The position numbers were made by a program, and so were the translations under genes. A stretch of 64,000 nt of DNA, from positions 5,766,001 to 5,830,000 of the forward strand of contig NZ_CP174509.1 of assembly GCF_045920555.1 (NCBI RefSeq). The letters are read 5' to 3'. Each line of letters starts with the position of its first letter. The stretch's first letter is position 1. This DNA is from Pseudalkalibacillus sp045920555 (lineage in GTDB: Bacteria > Bacillota > Bacilli > Bacillales > Fictibacillaceae). The notes below the pieces were generated by a model. The model had not been told where the DNA came from. It did not search any database and saw only the letters and a list, made by a program, of their open reading frames with translations. This document shows positions 15,626 to 25,318 of the stretch, one piece after another.

Positions 15626-16375
15626 TTAATATTCAGTCGTTATTATCGGTGTTCCAATTGTTATGGTTGTCTTTCCGCCTATTCCGCTGTTCCGGAGTCC
15701 AATTTGCAAGTTCATCCGTTGTTGATTTGTCAGGATTGAAGGCTTCCATTCGTCAGTATATGCTGATAAGGACAGAAATGTCTCTTCGTTTAATGTCTCA
15801 ATTGTGGTTGCGTCAAATGACTGAACGAGTTGTTTCGCCAATTTTTGCAAAACAATATCCATTTTATCAAACTTCACACCTTCAACACAAGTATATATTT
15901 GCACATTCTCCCCTAGAAACAGTTGGACTTTATTCCTATATTCAGGCTTGAAAGCTTTCCATTTTTCGGGATCCCAGGCCTCCCCCTTAACGTCATAAAT
16001 AATGTACGCCATATACTGATTTTTGTGGGGGTAAGCAAACACTGAAACCTTCTCTTCAATACCGTATGGATTTGTATAATGCCCCGTTACGGTCCAATGT
16101 TCTTTTTTTTCGACAATCTTTTCCCACCGGAAGTTTGGCGATTTTGCCTGCAGGCTTTCTACTAACAATACATACCCACTAAAATCTGATACAAAACCAA
16201 ATTTATTTTTACCATAAAAAGACCAGCCATCGATCGCTATGTCAGACTGCTCCATAACGCGGGTTATATCCATCAGTTCTTGATCAGACCATGTGGATTG
16301 TTTTGCCTCAGCCCCTGAAAAACATGCAAGCAAAATCGTCAACGACATTCCGAATAGTATGAATTTTTTTCTCAT
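15626..16375 (-). CDS. ywmB: YwmB family TATA-box-binding-like protein
   Basis: A 249-residue secreted or membrane-tethered protein of the YwmB family (DUF1779), whose structure recalls a TATA-binding fold although no DNA-binding role is established. N-terminal signal peptide MRKKFILFGMSLTILLACFSGAEA with an AEA cleavage site; the LLAC segment could alternatively be a lipobox. It lies directly upstream of murA with a 30-bp gap, so the two are probably cotranscribed. Identification rests on position and general character; function unknown. Confidence 0.8.
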   Translation of the reverse strand: MRKKFILFGMSLTILLACFSGAEAKQSTWSDQELMDITRVMEQSDIAIDGWSFYGKNKFGFVSDFSGYVLLVESLQAKSPNFRWEKIVEKKEHWTVTGHYTNPYGIEEKVSVFAYPHKNQYMAYIIYDVKGEAWDPEKWKAFKPEYRNKVQLFLGENVQIYTCVEGVKFDKMDIVLQKLAKQLVQSFDATTIETLNEETFLSLSAYTDEWKPSILTNQQRMNLQIGLRNSGIGGKTTITIGTPIITTEY

Positions 16376-16509
16376 AACTTCCCACTCCTCTCCTTATTAC
16401 AATTGTTGCCACGAGAGAGAGGTTCATACATGGAAGATGTAGTCAAGATGCGACAAAGCCTGTACCATTTTAATCGACATTCTTCATATGTAAGGATTTT
16501 TAATATCTC

Positions 16510-16740
16510 TTAAAATAGATATTTGAGCTGAGTAGACCACGAAAGGTAACTCATAAAAAACGAAGTAAGGAGTGAAGCAAGTGCGATTGTCAGCAAGATC
16601 ATCAACAATTGAGCTTGAACGACTCGTCCGCTTTTGATGAACCTTTCAAAATTCAATGCCTGTAACGCCCACCAGGATACAGCAAGGAAAACGATATTCA
16701 CGATGATATTCAACAATGCTTGTGTTCCGAATGGATGCAT
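16510..16740 (-). CDS. ywzB: YwzB, DUF1146 membrane protein
   Basis: A 76-residue protein with two predicted membrane helices (about 9-29 and 43-65) and the DUF1146 arrangement: LNIIVNIVFLAVSWWALQALNFERF followed by a short basic loop, SGRVVQAQLLMILLTIALAS. It sits between the nuo operon terminator and ywmB, equivalent to its place between the atp operon and ywmB in B. subtilis. Function unknown. Confidence 0.8.
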   Translation of the reverse strand: MHPFGTQALLNIIVNIVFLAVSWWALQALNFERFIKSGRVVQAQLLMILLTIALASLLTSFFMSYLSWSTQLKYLF

Positions 16741-16899
16741 AGATGTTAGACCTCCAATAAATACATACCTTATATATTTTTCGACAGGATTTTCTCTTTT
16801 CCTTCAGTCGTCCTCTTTTATTTACAAAATAAACCTTTAGTCCTAGTTATTCATCTATTTCCCGCGCAATATTCGACACTTCCGCGCCTAAAACTGCCC

Positions 16900-17007
16900 T
16901 TTCAAGATCATGACCTCAGTTTTAAAGATAATCGTTTTTTTAAAGATAATCCTCTATTTTTAAAGATATTTTATAATTTTTCATGATAAGAGTCCCATTT
17001 TTAAAGA
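16900..17007. repeat. 20-bp-period array of TTTAAAGAT units
   Basis: TTTAAAGAT or a one- to three-base variant starts at 16900 (TTTCAAGAT), 16921, 16939, 16959, 16979 (TTTCATGAT) and 16999, so successive units are 21, 18, 20, 20 and 20 bp apart while the sequence between them varies. It fills most of the 330-bp gap between ywzB and the nuo terminator, in which I saw no gene. Confidence 0.7.
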
Positions 17008-17028
17008 TGAGTTAACCCCCGCCTATAA

Positions 17029-17057
17029 AAAAAGAGCAAAACCCACGTGGGTTTTGC
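17029..17057 (-). terminator. nuo operon terminator
   Basis: A perfect 22-bp palindrome (17036-17057; half-site GCAAAACCCAC) followed on the minus strand by TCTTTTTTTAT, 14 bp after the nuoN stop. Confidence 0.88.
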
Positions 17058-17070
17058 CCTTCTTGATATT

Positions 17071-18561
17071 TTATTTGATAAACAACTCGTTCATATCAAA
17101 ACCTTGGAAAAATTCGTAGGCTGCTCCTGGATAAACACCGAAAAGGATGGTGCCTGCCGCACAGATGATCATGACGACTAAAAGTCCGACAGATGGACGG
17201 AGACGATCGCCTGTATCTTTACGGAAAAAGATTTGGACCAGGACATTGAAGTAATAAACGTATGAAATGACGGTCGTTGCAATCATGACTGAGGCCAGGA
17301 CATAATGCCCGGTACCAAGGGAACTCATGAAAATCCCGAACTTTCCAATGAATCCTGCCGTGAAAGGCAGTCCAGCAAGCGACAGGATGAAGACAGCCAT
17401 CATGACCGAGACCCATGGTGCACGTTTATACAGTCCAGCGAACGCTGTAAAGTCTTCTGACCTTTCCCTTTCCGTCACGAATTGAATGACAGCGAACGCG
17501 CCAATATTCATCAATAAGTAAGCGAGTAGATAGAACCAAGTCATTTTAAAAACAAGCAATGACAATGAGACGAATGGCACAAGCACATAGCCGGCGTGTG
17601 CGATACTCGAGTAAGCAAACATGCGCTTGATGTTCCTTTGTCTCAAGGCAACAACGTTTCCGATCACCATCGTAACCCCAGCAATGACTGCAATGTATGG
17701 CTGAAGCTCCAGGATAATAGCGTTATGCCAGCCCTGAACTGACAAGAACGTGATCAGAAATAATTTTAAAATCAAGGCAAATCCAGCTGACTTCGATACG
17801 ACGCTTAAGAAGGTTGTAACCGGTGTTGCCGAACCTTGATACACATCAGGTGCCCACATGTGGAATGGAGCAGCTGCGATTTTAAAAGCAAGACCGACAA
17901 GCAGCATGACGAATGCCATCACTACAAGGAAAGCATTCTGCTCAACAACCGGATTTGTCAAAGCTTCACTGATCTCATACAGGTTGGTGGATCCTGTCAG
18001 CCCGTAGATATAGCTCATTCCAAATAGCGTAATAGCAGTGGCAATCCCACCGTTGACGACATATTTGAATGCAGCTTCGTTCGAATGAAGATTGGTTTTA
18101 CGGATCCCCGCTAAAATATAGGAAGAAATCGACAACAATTCAAGTCCTACGAATAACGTGATGAGGTCCGCACTTGAAGCCATCATCATCGCGCCGAGTA
18201 ATGCAGTCAGTAAAAGGTAGAAGAATTCTCCTCTGAATTCCCATTTATTTCCACCCTCATAGTCAAGGGCCAGTAACAAAATCAAGCCTGTGGCAACAAG
18301 GAAAAGCAGCTTGAATGCGAGTGCGAATGAATCAAAGCGATACGTATCAAACAGGATGCTTGTCGGTTCGGTACCGACCTGCATAACTGCGAAGACAATC
18401 GCAATGACTACACCGGCAAAACCTAAAAGGGCAAGCGGCTTACGGCTCGATTTATTCGGCATGAACAAGTCCATTAACGATAGCAATGTCGCAACGATCA
18501 AAATCGTAAACTCTGGGGCCATGATCCCCCAGTCATAGCTCAACAACTTTTCTAGTGTCAT
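17071..18561 (-). CDS. nuoN: NADH-quinone oxidoreductase subunit N
   Basis: Antiporter-like proton-pumping membrane subunit of complex I. 496 residues with about 14 predicted helices. LLSISSYILAGIRKTNLHSNEAAFKYVVNGGIATAITLFGMSYIYG holds the conserved Glu/Lys of the first half-channel. FKIAAAPFHMWAPDVYQGSATPVTTFLSVVSKSAGFAL and RMFAYSSIAHAGYVL are subunit-N signatures. Last gene of the operon; its ATG overlaps the nuoM stop by four bases. Confidence 0.95.
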   Translation of the reverse strand: MTLEKLLSYDWGIMAPEFTILIVATLLSLMDLFMPNKSSRKPLALLGFAGVVIAIVFAVMQVGTEPTSILFDTYRFDSFALAFKLLFLVATGLILLLALDYEGGNKWEFRGEFFYLLLTALLGAMMMASSADLITLFVGLELLSISSYILAGIRKTNLHSNEAAFKYVVNGGIATAITLFGMSYIYGLTGSTNLYEISEALTNPVVEQNAFLVVMAFVMLLVGLAFKIAAAPFHMWAPDVYQGSATPVTTFLSVVSKSAGFALILKLFLITFLSVQGWHNAIILELQPYIAVIAGVTMVIGNVVALRQRNIKRMFAYSSIAHAGYVLVPFVSLSLLVFKMTWFYLLAYLLMNIGAFAVIQFVTERERSEDFTAFAGLYKRAPWVSVMMAVFILSLAGLPFTAGFIGKFGIFMSSLGTGHYVLASVMIATTVISYVYYFNVLVQIFFRKDTGDRLRPSVGLLVVMIICAAGTILFGVYPGAAYEFFQGFDMNELFIK

Positions 18562-20084
18562 ACAACAGCCCCCCTGCCTGCCATCATGGCGTTGATCGTA
18601 AGTTGCAGCATATCAGATAGGACTGCTGGATAAACTCCAATCAGAACAATCAAAAAGGTTAATACTAAAGCCGGAATCCATTCAACAAAACGGGCTTCTT
18701 TTATCGTTACGAGTGGCTCTTTCGTTTCACCGAACGTAATGGTCAAAACGGCACGAAGCATATAGACCGCTGTCAGGATGATCCCTAATGTCCCGATTGC
18801 TGCCAGGACCGGCATGACCTCGAACAATCCGAGGAATGCCATGAATTCACTGACGAAACCGGACATCCCCGGCAAGCCGAGTGAGGCAAGACCACCTGCC
18901 AACAAGAATCCAGCGGTGACCGGCATCACTCTCGACATCCCGCCTAAATGTGTAATCAGGGACGTTCCTGTCCGTTGATACATCAAACCGACAAGGAAGA
19001 ATAACAGTGCAGAAATCAGTCCGTGGGAGATGACTTGGAACATCGCCCCTTGAATACCTGCATCGGTCAAGCTACCGAGACCGATCAAAACGATCCCCAT
19101 ATGGGACACACTTGAGTAAGCCAGAACTCTTTTAAAATCAATCTGGACGAAGGCGATGAACGCGCCGTACAGGAGATTGATGACACCGAGTAACGCGATC
19201 CAGAATGCAATCTTCTCAAATTCACCTGGGAAGAAACCGACTCCAAACTGATAAAGGCCATAAGCACCGATCTTCAACAGTATTCCTGAGTGGATCATGA
19301 CGATCGACGGCGGTGCTTGGACGTGGACCTGCAACATCCAGGAGTGCAGCGGTACGATCGGTAATTTTACGCCTAACGCCACTAACAAAGCAATCAACAA
19401 TCCGAGCCTGAAGTTGTCTCCGATATACATGCGCTCAAGCATCTCAGGTGATTGGCTCAAGAATGCAGATAGACCAGTATAGTTCATCGTTCCTGCCTTC
19501 ATATAAAGGATGATGAACACGATCAATAAAATCGCTGACCCTAAACCGTTGTAGATCAAAAAGCTATAAGCTGCTTTCTCTTTATCAAGATAACCCCACT
19601 TTCCGATCAGGAAGAATGTCGGGATCAACGTAATCTCGAAAAAGATGAAGAAAAGCAGTAAGTTTTGCGAAGCGAAAACACCGAGCATTCCGATTTCCAA
19701 AAGCAAGAACAGCATGAAGTAGCCCTTCGCCTGTTCCTTGATCCATACGGAAGCAGCTGCTGCCAAGGTCGAGACGATTGCTGTCAATAATAGAAGCAAC
19801 ACGGTCAACCCATTGACGCCAAGTTCATAGCTGACAGTGAAATCTCCACCGTTTTGCAAGGCTTGTAGATTGAAATTGATCCAGTTGTATTGCTCGATGA
19901 ATTGCAATGTTTCTTTCGTGTTATCAAATCCGAAATAGACGATGAAAGCCAAAGCGAGTGGCAAGAGTGTCGCTAAGAATCCAACCCACTTGATTGCTGC
20001 CTCTTCTGATTTCGGAACGAACAGCAGTACCAAAATACCTACGATCGGGGAGAAAATAAGTGCAGAAAGCAGAATCGAATCCAT
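18558..20084 (-). CDS. nuoM: NADH-quinone oxidoreductase subunit M
   Basis: Second antiporter-like pump subunit of complex I, 508 residues. EITLIPTFFLIGKWGYLDKEKAAYSFLIYNGLGSA, LPIVPLHSWMLQVHVQAPPSIVMIHSGILLKIGAYGLYQF and RVLAYSSVSHMGIVLIGL carry the conserved glutamate, lysine and histidine positions of the proton path. ATG 20084 is chosen: it overlaps the nuoL stop as TAATG and has a GGGGGG tract upstream. A start eight codons earlier would overlap nuoL further. Confidence 0.94.
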   Translation of the reverse strand: MDSILLSALIFSPIVGILVLLFVPKSEEAAIKWVGFLATLLPLALAFIVYFGFDNTKETLQFIEQYNWINFNLQALQNGGDFTVSYELGVNGLTVLLLLLTAIVSTLAAAASVWIKEQAKGYFMLFLLLEIGMLGVFASQNLLLFFIFFEITLIPTFFLIGKWGYLDKEKAAYSFLIYNGLGSAILLIVFIILYMKAGTMNYTGLSAFLSQSPEMLERMYIGDNFRLGLLIALLVALGVKLPIVPLHSWMLQVHVQAPPSIVMIHSGILLKIGAYGLYQFGVGFFPGEFEKIAFWIALLGVINLLYGAFIAFVQIDFKRVLAYSSVSHMGIVLIGLGSLTDAGIQGAMFQVISHGLISALLFFLVGLMYQRTGTSLITHLGGMSRVMPVTAGFLLAGGLASLGLPGMSGFVSEFMAFLGLFEVMPVLAAIGTLGIILTAVYMLRAVLTITFGETKEPLVTIKEARFVEWIPALVLTFLIVLIGVYPAVLSDMLQLTINAMMAGRGAVV

Positions 20085-21940
20085 TACGTCAAGTACCCCC
20101 CTAACCAAGCAACGATAAGAAGCAAGACAGCCATTCCAGCGAATGCGACCGATCCATAAAGCTGCACCTGTCCGTTATGGGCTTTTGAGCTGGTTTTACT
20201 TATCCAGCCGACAGCACCCGTTACGAGCTGGACGACACCTTCGACTACGAAGCGATCGATATAATACCAGAAATAACTGAATCCTCTCGTTCCTTTTACA
20301 AAGCTATAATCATACGTTTCATCTATAAAGTATTTGTTCAATAAAATGTAGTGGAAATCTGGTGAAGCTTCTGAAAGCCTCTTTACCTTTTTCTTTGCGT
20401 AAACCAGCCACGCCATGAAGATTCCGAATAAGGAAACTCCTGTCGCGACAATCGGAATCCACCAGTATGATTCATGGTGATGGATCTCTAAATAAGGGTT
20501 CTGCGCCAAATATTCATCGAGTATTAGTGTAAAAGGGGTGTTGATGTACCCAGCCACAACCGCTAAAATCCCGAGGACCACCATAGGGAATACCATGACC
20601 CCTGGCGATTCGTGAACCTTCTTCACTTTTTCCTGGGACTCTCCCGTAAAGACGAGGAAAAACAGTCTGAACATATAAAAGGCTGTGAGGAATGCTGCGA
20701 TAACCGCAATCCAGAATAACCCGTAGCGGCCATCCGCATAGGTTGCAGCTAAAATTTCATCTTTACTGAAAAACCCTGATAACAAAGGCACGCCCGAAAT
20801 CGCCATCGCACCGATCAAGAACAATGGTGCCGTCCACTTCATCTTTTTCCAAAGTCCGCCCATTTCATGGATGTTTTGTGTATGTACTGCGTGTATCACG
20901 CTACCGGCGGCAAGGAACAATAGCGCTTTGAAAAATGCATGGGTCGTCAAATGGAAGATTCCAGCGACATAACCGGAAGAACCTAAGGCGAGCATCATGT
21001 ATCCGAGCTGACTGACTGTCGAATAGGCGAGTACCCGTTTGATATCAGCCTGCGCCAGTCCGATTGTAGCAGCAAAGATTGCTGTGAAACCGCCAACGAC
21101 TGCAACCGTCGTCAACGCTGTTTCAGATGCTTCAAATAACGGGAACATAGCAGCGACGAGGTACACACCAGCCGCAACCATTGTTGCTGCGTGGATCAAA
21201 GCCGATACCGGTGTCGGGCCTTCCATGGCATCTGGTAACCACGTATGTAATGGGAATTGACCCGATTTACCGATTGCCCCGACAAATATCAAAATTGCGG
21301 TCAGTGTAATCCAGCCTTGTGAAATATCTCCTGCTGCCACTGCCTCAAAGATGGCATCCATTTCAAAACTTCCAACCTGCCAGAAAAGCAAGATCATCCC
21401 GATGAAGAGGCCGACATCCCCGATACGGGTCATGATAAACGCCTTCTTCGCTGCTTCACGTGCTTCATTTTTATAAAAGTAATATCCGATCAACAGGAAT
21501 GAGCCGACACCGACTAGTTCCCAAAAGATATAGAGCTGTAATAGGTTCGGGCTGATGACCAGGCCAAGCATGGCAAACGTGAATAAGCCAAGGTAGGCAA
21601 AAAAGACAGGAAAACGATTGTCGTCATGCATGTAGCCCTTTGAATATACTTGGATGAGAAAACTGACGAAAGAGACGATGACCAGCATGAGTGCGTTCAA
21701 CGGATTGATCTCATAGCCGACCGTCAGTACAGTGTCTCCAATCGCAAGCCATTCAAGCGTTTGTTTTACAGGTTCTCCACCCCACTGCCCCATGAAAATG
21801 ACGACAGATAGGATGAGGGAGCCTAATGTCAATAATGAGCCGACGAGTGCTGATGCTTCTTTCAACCTACGACCAAACAATAAGAGAAGGACGAAGGATA
21901 GAAGTGGTAAAACAGGTATGAGCCAGATGATTGGGTTCAT
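20084..21940 (-). CDS. nuoL: NADH-quinone oxidoreductase subunit L
   Basis: Distal antiporter-like pump subunit of complex I, 618 residues, typical length. FWELVGVGSFLLIGYYFYKNEAREAAKKAFIMTRIGDVGLFIGMILL, GAIGKSGQFPLHTWLPDAMEGPTPVSALIHAATMVAAGVYL and RVLAYSTVSQLGYMMLALG are the subunit-L signatures with proton-path Glu, Lys and His residues. A long amphipathic C-terminal segment with a last membrane helix near residues 590-615 corresponds to the lateral helix. Separated from nuoK by 15 bp. Confidence 0.95.
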   Translation of the reverse strand: MNPIIWLIPVLPLLSFVLLLLFGRRLKEASALVGSLLTLGSLILSVVIFMGQWGGEPVKQTLEWLAIGDTVLTVGYEINPLNALMLVIVSFVSFLIQVYSKGYMHDDNRFPVFFAYLGLFTFAMLGLVISPNLLQLYIFWELVGVGSFLLIGYYFYKNEAREAAKKAFIMTRIGDVGLFIGMILLFWQVGSFEMDAIFEAVAAGDISQGWITLTAILIFVGAIGKSGQFPLHTWLPDAMEGPTPVSALIHAATMVAAGVYLVAAMFPLFEASETALTTVAVVGGFTAIFAATIGLAQADIKRVLAYSTVSQLGYMMLALGSSGYVAGIFHLTTHAFFKALLFLAAGSVIHAVHTQNIHEMGGLWKKMKWTAPLFLIGAMAISGVPLLSGFFSKDEILAATYADGRYGLFWIAVIAAFLTAFYMFRLFFLVFTGESQEKVKKVHESPGVMVFPMVVLGILAVVAGYINTPFTLILDEYLAQNPYLEIHHHESYWWIPIVATGVSLFGIFMAWLVYAKKKVKRLSEASPDFHYILLNKYFIDETYDYSFVKGTRGFSYFWYYIDRFVVEGVVQLVTGAVGWISKTSSKAHNGQVQLYGSVAFAGMAVLLLIVAWLGGYLT

Positions 21941-21955
21941 TGTCGATCCTCCTCC

Positions 21956-22270
21956 TTATCGTTTCATAATATCCATCTCATCTACGTTTACAGTCTTGCG
22001 GTTACGGTAAAGGGCGATCAGGATCGCAAGCCCTACAGCAGCTTCAGCAGCGGCGACGGTAATCGTAAATAAGGAGAAAATTTGTCCTGTAATACTCGGA
22101 TTGATGCCATACTTCGCAAAAGCGACGAGGTTGATATTCACCGCGTTCAACATCAATTCGATGGAAATCAAGACGATGACAGCGTTTCGTTTTGTCAAAG
22201 CTCCGAATAATCCGATGCAAAAGAGGATCAGAGCAAGAACGAGATAGACGGATAATGGCACACTACTCAT
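21956..22270 (-). CDS. nuoK: NADH-quinone oxidoreductase subunit K
   Basis: Three-helix membrane subunit of complex I, 104 residues. ALTKRNAVIVLISIELMLNAVNINLVAF contains the conserved membrane Glu (IELMLN) of helix 2, and TVAAAEAAVGLAILIALYRNRKTVN the Glu of helix 3. ATG 22270 (MSSVPLSVYLVLALIL) is chosen over upstream possibilities because the 22 extra residues would be hydrophilic and unlike the family. It overlaps the nuoJ stop by 8 bp. Confidence 0.93.
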   Translation of the reverse strand: MSSVPLSVYLVLALILFCIGLFGALTKRNAVIVLISIELMLNAVNINLVAFAKYGINPSITGQIFSLFTITVAAAEAAVGLAILIALYRNRKTVNVDEMDIMKR

Positions 22271-22784
22271 TGTCCTCTGCCTCCTTGTTCTCATCATCCC
22301 GTTTTGCCAATATGATCGCCCCGACAAGTGCGACAAGCAGCAAGACAGAGGTTAGCTCGAAAGGAATGACATATTTGGAATAAAGGGCGATTCCGATTTT
22401 TTCAGTATTATCAACATGTAAATCTGCCGCCTGCTCCCCAAAACTTAAATCATTGATCTGGAAGAACATGACGACGAAGAAAGCTACAATCCCTGTCAAA
22501 ACCAAAATCATTCTCGGTGCACCGATTTTCGTTTCAGTTTTATCATCGTGACGAGTAAGCATGATTCCAAAGAGCATGATGATCGTGATTGCTCCCGAAT
22601 AGATGAGAATCTGTACAAACGCCACGAATTCAGCTGACAGCATCACGTATAATCCCGCGATCGACAGGAACGTAAAGACGAGGGCGATCACCATATGGAC
22701 GACCTTCGTCAGGTTCAGCATGAGGATGCCGCTTCCGATTGCAACGAGTGCAAGAACAAAGAATAAGATCAACTCACCATTCAT
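22263..22784 (-). CDS. nuoJ: NADH-quinone oxidoreductase subunit J
   Basis: Five-helix membrane subunit of complex I, 173 residues. NLTKVVHMVIALVFTFLSIAGLYVMLSAEFVAFVQILIYSGAITIIMLFGIML contains the conserved helix-3 Tyr-Ser-Gly region with its pi bulge. The C-terminus ends in a charged tail RDDENKEAEDNE. It overlaps nuoI by four bases and nuoK by eight. Confidence 0.94.
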   Translation of the reverse strand: MNGELILFFVLALVAIGSGILMLNLTKVVHMVIALVFTFLSIAGLYVMLSAEFVAFVQILIYSGAITIIMLFGIMLTRHDDKTETKIGAPRMILVLTGIVAFFVVMFFQINDLSFGEQAADLHVDNTEKIGIALYSKYVIPFELTSVLLLVALVGAIILAKRDDENKEAEDNE

Positions 22785-23200
22785 GCCTTATTCTCCTTTC
22801 TTACGTTCGTGTCGTTTTCATCGAGCCATTCAAGGTTTTTGAACAGCTCATCACGGCTGTATTCTGCCAGTTCGAAGTTGTTCGTCATGATGATTGCTTC
22901 GGTCGGGCAGACTTCTGTACATAGATCACACAGAATACAGATTTCAAAATTGATATCATACGTATCGATGATTTTACCTTTTTTATTCGGATCAGGGTGC
23001 TTCTTGCCTGTCAGTTCGATACAGTCTGTCGGGCAGATGTTGGCACATTGGTTACAGACGATGCACTTTTCCGGGTAGAATTTCTGGATTCCGCGAAAAC
23101 GATCGGGCATCTCAAGCGGTTCATCCGGATACGAGTACGTCACATTCTGTTTCGTCATGTTTTTCAGTGTGTATTTTAACCCTTTTACGAGTCCTTTCAT
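22781..23200 (-). CDS. nuoI: NADH-quinone oxidoreductase subunit I (2 x 4Fe-4S)
   Basis: Peripheral-arm iron-sulfur subunit of complex I carrying clusters N6a and N6b, 139 residues. Two ferredoxin motifs are intact: CIVCNQCANICP followed by CILCDLCTEVCP. RFRGIQKFYPEKC is typical. In complex I lacking NuoEFG, this exposed ferredoxin-like subunit lies near the entry point for electrons. Followed by nuoJ with a four-base overlap. Confidence 0.95.
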   Translation of the reverse strand: MKGLVKGLKYTLKNMTKQNVTYSYPDEPLEMPDRFRGIQKFYPEKCIVCNQCANICPTDCIELTGKKHPDPNKKGKIIDTYDINFEICILCDLCTEVCPTEAIIMTNNFELAEYSRDELFKNLEWLDENDTNVRKENKA

Positions 23201-23213
23201 TGTAATCCCTCCG

Positions 23214-24215
23214 TTAGAACCAGATTTCCTTGATCACCGCGCTGATAAAAATGTTAAGCAGTGCTAACGGCAATAGTACTTTCCATCCAAATGACATGAG
23301 CTGATCGGCACGTAACCGTGGTAATGTTGCACGTAACCATATCAGGAAGAAAACGACCAAGCTGAATTTCAACGCGAACCAGATGACTCCAGGGATGAAT
23401 TCAAGATACGGGATCGGATTCCATCCACCGAGGAAAACGATCGTCGTGATCGATGCCATCGCAAACAGATAAACATATTCAGAAAGCATGAAGAACGCCC
23501 ATCTGAAACCCGAATATTCTACGTGATAACCCGCAACAAGCTCGGATTCCGCTTCCGGCAGGTCAAACGGTGTCCGGTTTAACTCTGCGACTGAAGCAAT
23601 CATGAAGATGACGAACGCGAGCGGCTGTACGAATAAAAAGGCGAGCTTTTCTTGTGCCTCGACAATCTGGATCAAGTTCAAACTTCCAGTTAGAAGGATG
23701 ACTCCGATCACTGACATGACGAGCGGCACTTCATAGGAAATCATTTGGGCTGCAGAACGCATCCCGCCTAACAGGGCGTATTTATTATTGGAAGCCCATC
23801 CGCCCATCAAAACACCGATCGTTGAGATACCGGATATCGCAATGTAATAAAGCAATCCGATTCCGATGTCGGAAAATCGGAGTGATTCTGAAAACGGTAT
23901 GACGGCAAGCACCATGAACGCTGGTGCAAAGGCAATGACCGGTGCCAGAATGAACAACGGTCTGTCCGCCGCTTTCGGAATCGTATCTTCTTTCAATAAA
24001 AGCTTCAGGACATCGGCTACCGTCTGGAGCAATCCGAACGGGCCGCCGACACGGTTCGGTCCGATACGAAGCTGCATGAACCCCATGACTTTTCGTTCGG
24101 CTAAGATGGCATACGTAACAAATCCTAGTACCATCATGAGCAGACTTGCACCGAGTCCAAAAAAGATCAGTGTATTCGTCAGTGAAGGCTGTGAATAAAG
24201 CAATCCTTCGATCAT
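23214..24215 (-). CDS. nuoH: NADH-quinone oxidoreductase subunit H
   Basis: Membrane subunit of complex I that forms the quinone chamber with NuoB and NuoD, 333 residues. Signatures: ERKVMGFMQLRIGPNRVGGPFGLLQTVADVLKLLLKED, GMRSAAQMISYEVPLVMSVIGV and AELNRTPFDLPEAESELVAGYHVEYSGFRWAFFMLSEY, which contains the charged loop of the E-channel. The start ATG shares one base with the nuoD stop. Confidence 0.96.
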   Translation of the reverse strand: MIEGLLYSQPSLTNTLIFFGLGASLLMMVLGFVTYAILAERKVMGFMQLRIGPNRVGGPFGLLQTVADVLKLLLKEDTIPKAADRPLFILAPVIAFAPAFMVLAVIPFSESLRFSDIGIGLLYYIAISGISTIGVLMGGWASNNKYALLGGMRSAAQMISYEVPLVMSVIGVILLTGSLNLIQIVEAQEKLAFLFVQPLAFVIFMIASVAELNRTPFDLPEAESELVAGYHVEYSGFRWAFFMLSEYVYLFAMASITTIVFLGGWNPIPYLEFIPGVIWFALKFSLVVFFLIWLRATLPRLRADQLMSFGWKVLLPLALLNIFISAVIKEIWF

Positions 24216-25315
24216 CAGCCATCCACCTCCCCGAGTACGATGTCTATTCCGCCAAGGATGGTAATCAAATTAGCGATGTTTTCGCCCTCCAAAAGCTTCG
24301 ATAAGATCTGCAGGTTGTAGAAGGACGGCCTTCTGAACTTCAGACGATACGGTTCCTTCTTCCCATACGAGGCGATATAACAGCCGATTTCCCCTCTTGG
24401 AGATTCGATGCGGACATAGGTTTCGCCTGCAGGCGGCTTGATGATCCTCGGAACCTTGGCCATGATCTCCCCTTCTTTCGGGAACTGCTGGACAGCCTGT
24501 TCGACGATCTTGATCGACTCTTCGATTTCAGCCATGCGGCACTTGTATCGGGACCAGGCATCTCCACCGTCAAATACAGGGACATCGAAATCGAAACGGT
24601 CATAGAGCGAATACGGTTCCTTTTTACGAAGGTCCCAATCTACACCAGTACAGCGCAGGTTCGCACCACTTAGGGAATAAGCCAGCGCTTCTTGTTTCGA
24701 GTACTTCCCTACGCCACGGACACGGTTGAGGAAGATTTCGTTTCCACTTACAAGGTCGTGGTAACCGGCAAGCTCTTTACGCATATGCGGGATGAATTCT
24801 TCGACTTTCTCGATCCATCCTTCCGGCGCGTCCCATTTCACCCCGCCGACACGCATATAGTTGAATGTCAGCCGAGCTCCGGAAATTTCGTTAAGTAAGT
24901 TGATGATCATCTCCCGCTCCCGGAACGCATATAAGAACGGACTCAATGCACCAATATCAAGTAAATATGTACCGAACCAAACGAGATGACTCGCAATCCG
25001 ACCTAACTCCATCACGAGGACACGCAGATATTCCGCACGCTCGGGGATTTCCATTTCCATCATCGTCTCGACCGCGTGACAGAGGATGTAGTTGTTCGTC
25101 ATCGCTGAAAGATAGTCCATCCGGTCCGTATACGGGATGATTTGAGTATATTGCAGATCTTCAGCGAGTTTTTCAGTTCCACGGTGGAGGTAACCGATTA
25201 CAGGTGTCGCTTCCTTGATGATTTCTCCATCGATTTTCAAAACGATCCGGAAGACGCCGTGGGTACTGGGATGCTGAGGTCCAACATTAAGCAGCATTTC
25301 TTCTGTACGAATCAT
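24215..25315 (-). CDS. nuoD: NADH-quinone oxidoreductase subunit D
   Basis: Peripheral-arm subunit derived from the large subunit of [NiFe] hydrogenases, contributing to the quinone-binding site. 366 residues. NVGPQHPSTHGVFRIVLKIDGE near the start carries the quinone-site His. ERAEYLRVLVMELGRIASHLVW, SGANLRCTGVDWDLRKKEPYSLYDRFDFDVP and the C-terminal LGGIDIVLGEVDG are conserved. The four nickel-binding Cys of hydrogenases are absent, as expected. Starts three bases after the nuoC stop. Confidence 0.96.
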   Translation of the reverse strand: MIRTEEMLLNVGPQHPSTHGVFRIVLKIDGEIIKEATPVIGYLHRGTEKLAEDLQYTQIIPYTDRMDYLSAMTNNYILCHAVETMMEMEIPERAEYLRVLVMELGRIASHLVWFGTYLLDIGALSPFLYAFREREMIINLLNEISGARLTFNYMRVGGVKWDAPEGWIEKVEEFIPHMRKELAGYHDLVSGNEIFLNRVRGVGKYSKQEALAYSLSGANLRCTGVDWDLRKKEPYSLYDRFDFDVPVFDGGDAWSRYKCRMAEIEESIKIVEQAVQQFPKEGEIMAKVPRIIKPPAGETYVRIESPRGEIGCYIASYGKKEPYRLKFRRPSFYNLQILSKLLEGENIANLITILGGIDIVLGEVDG

Positions 25316-25318
25316 AGG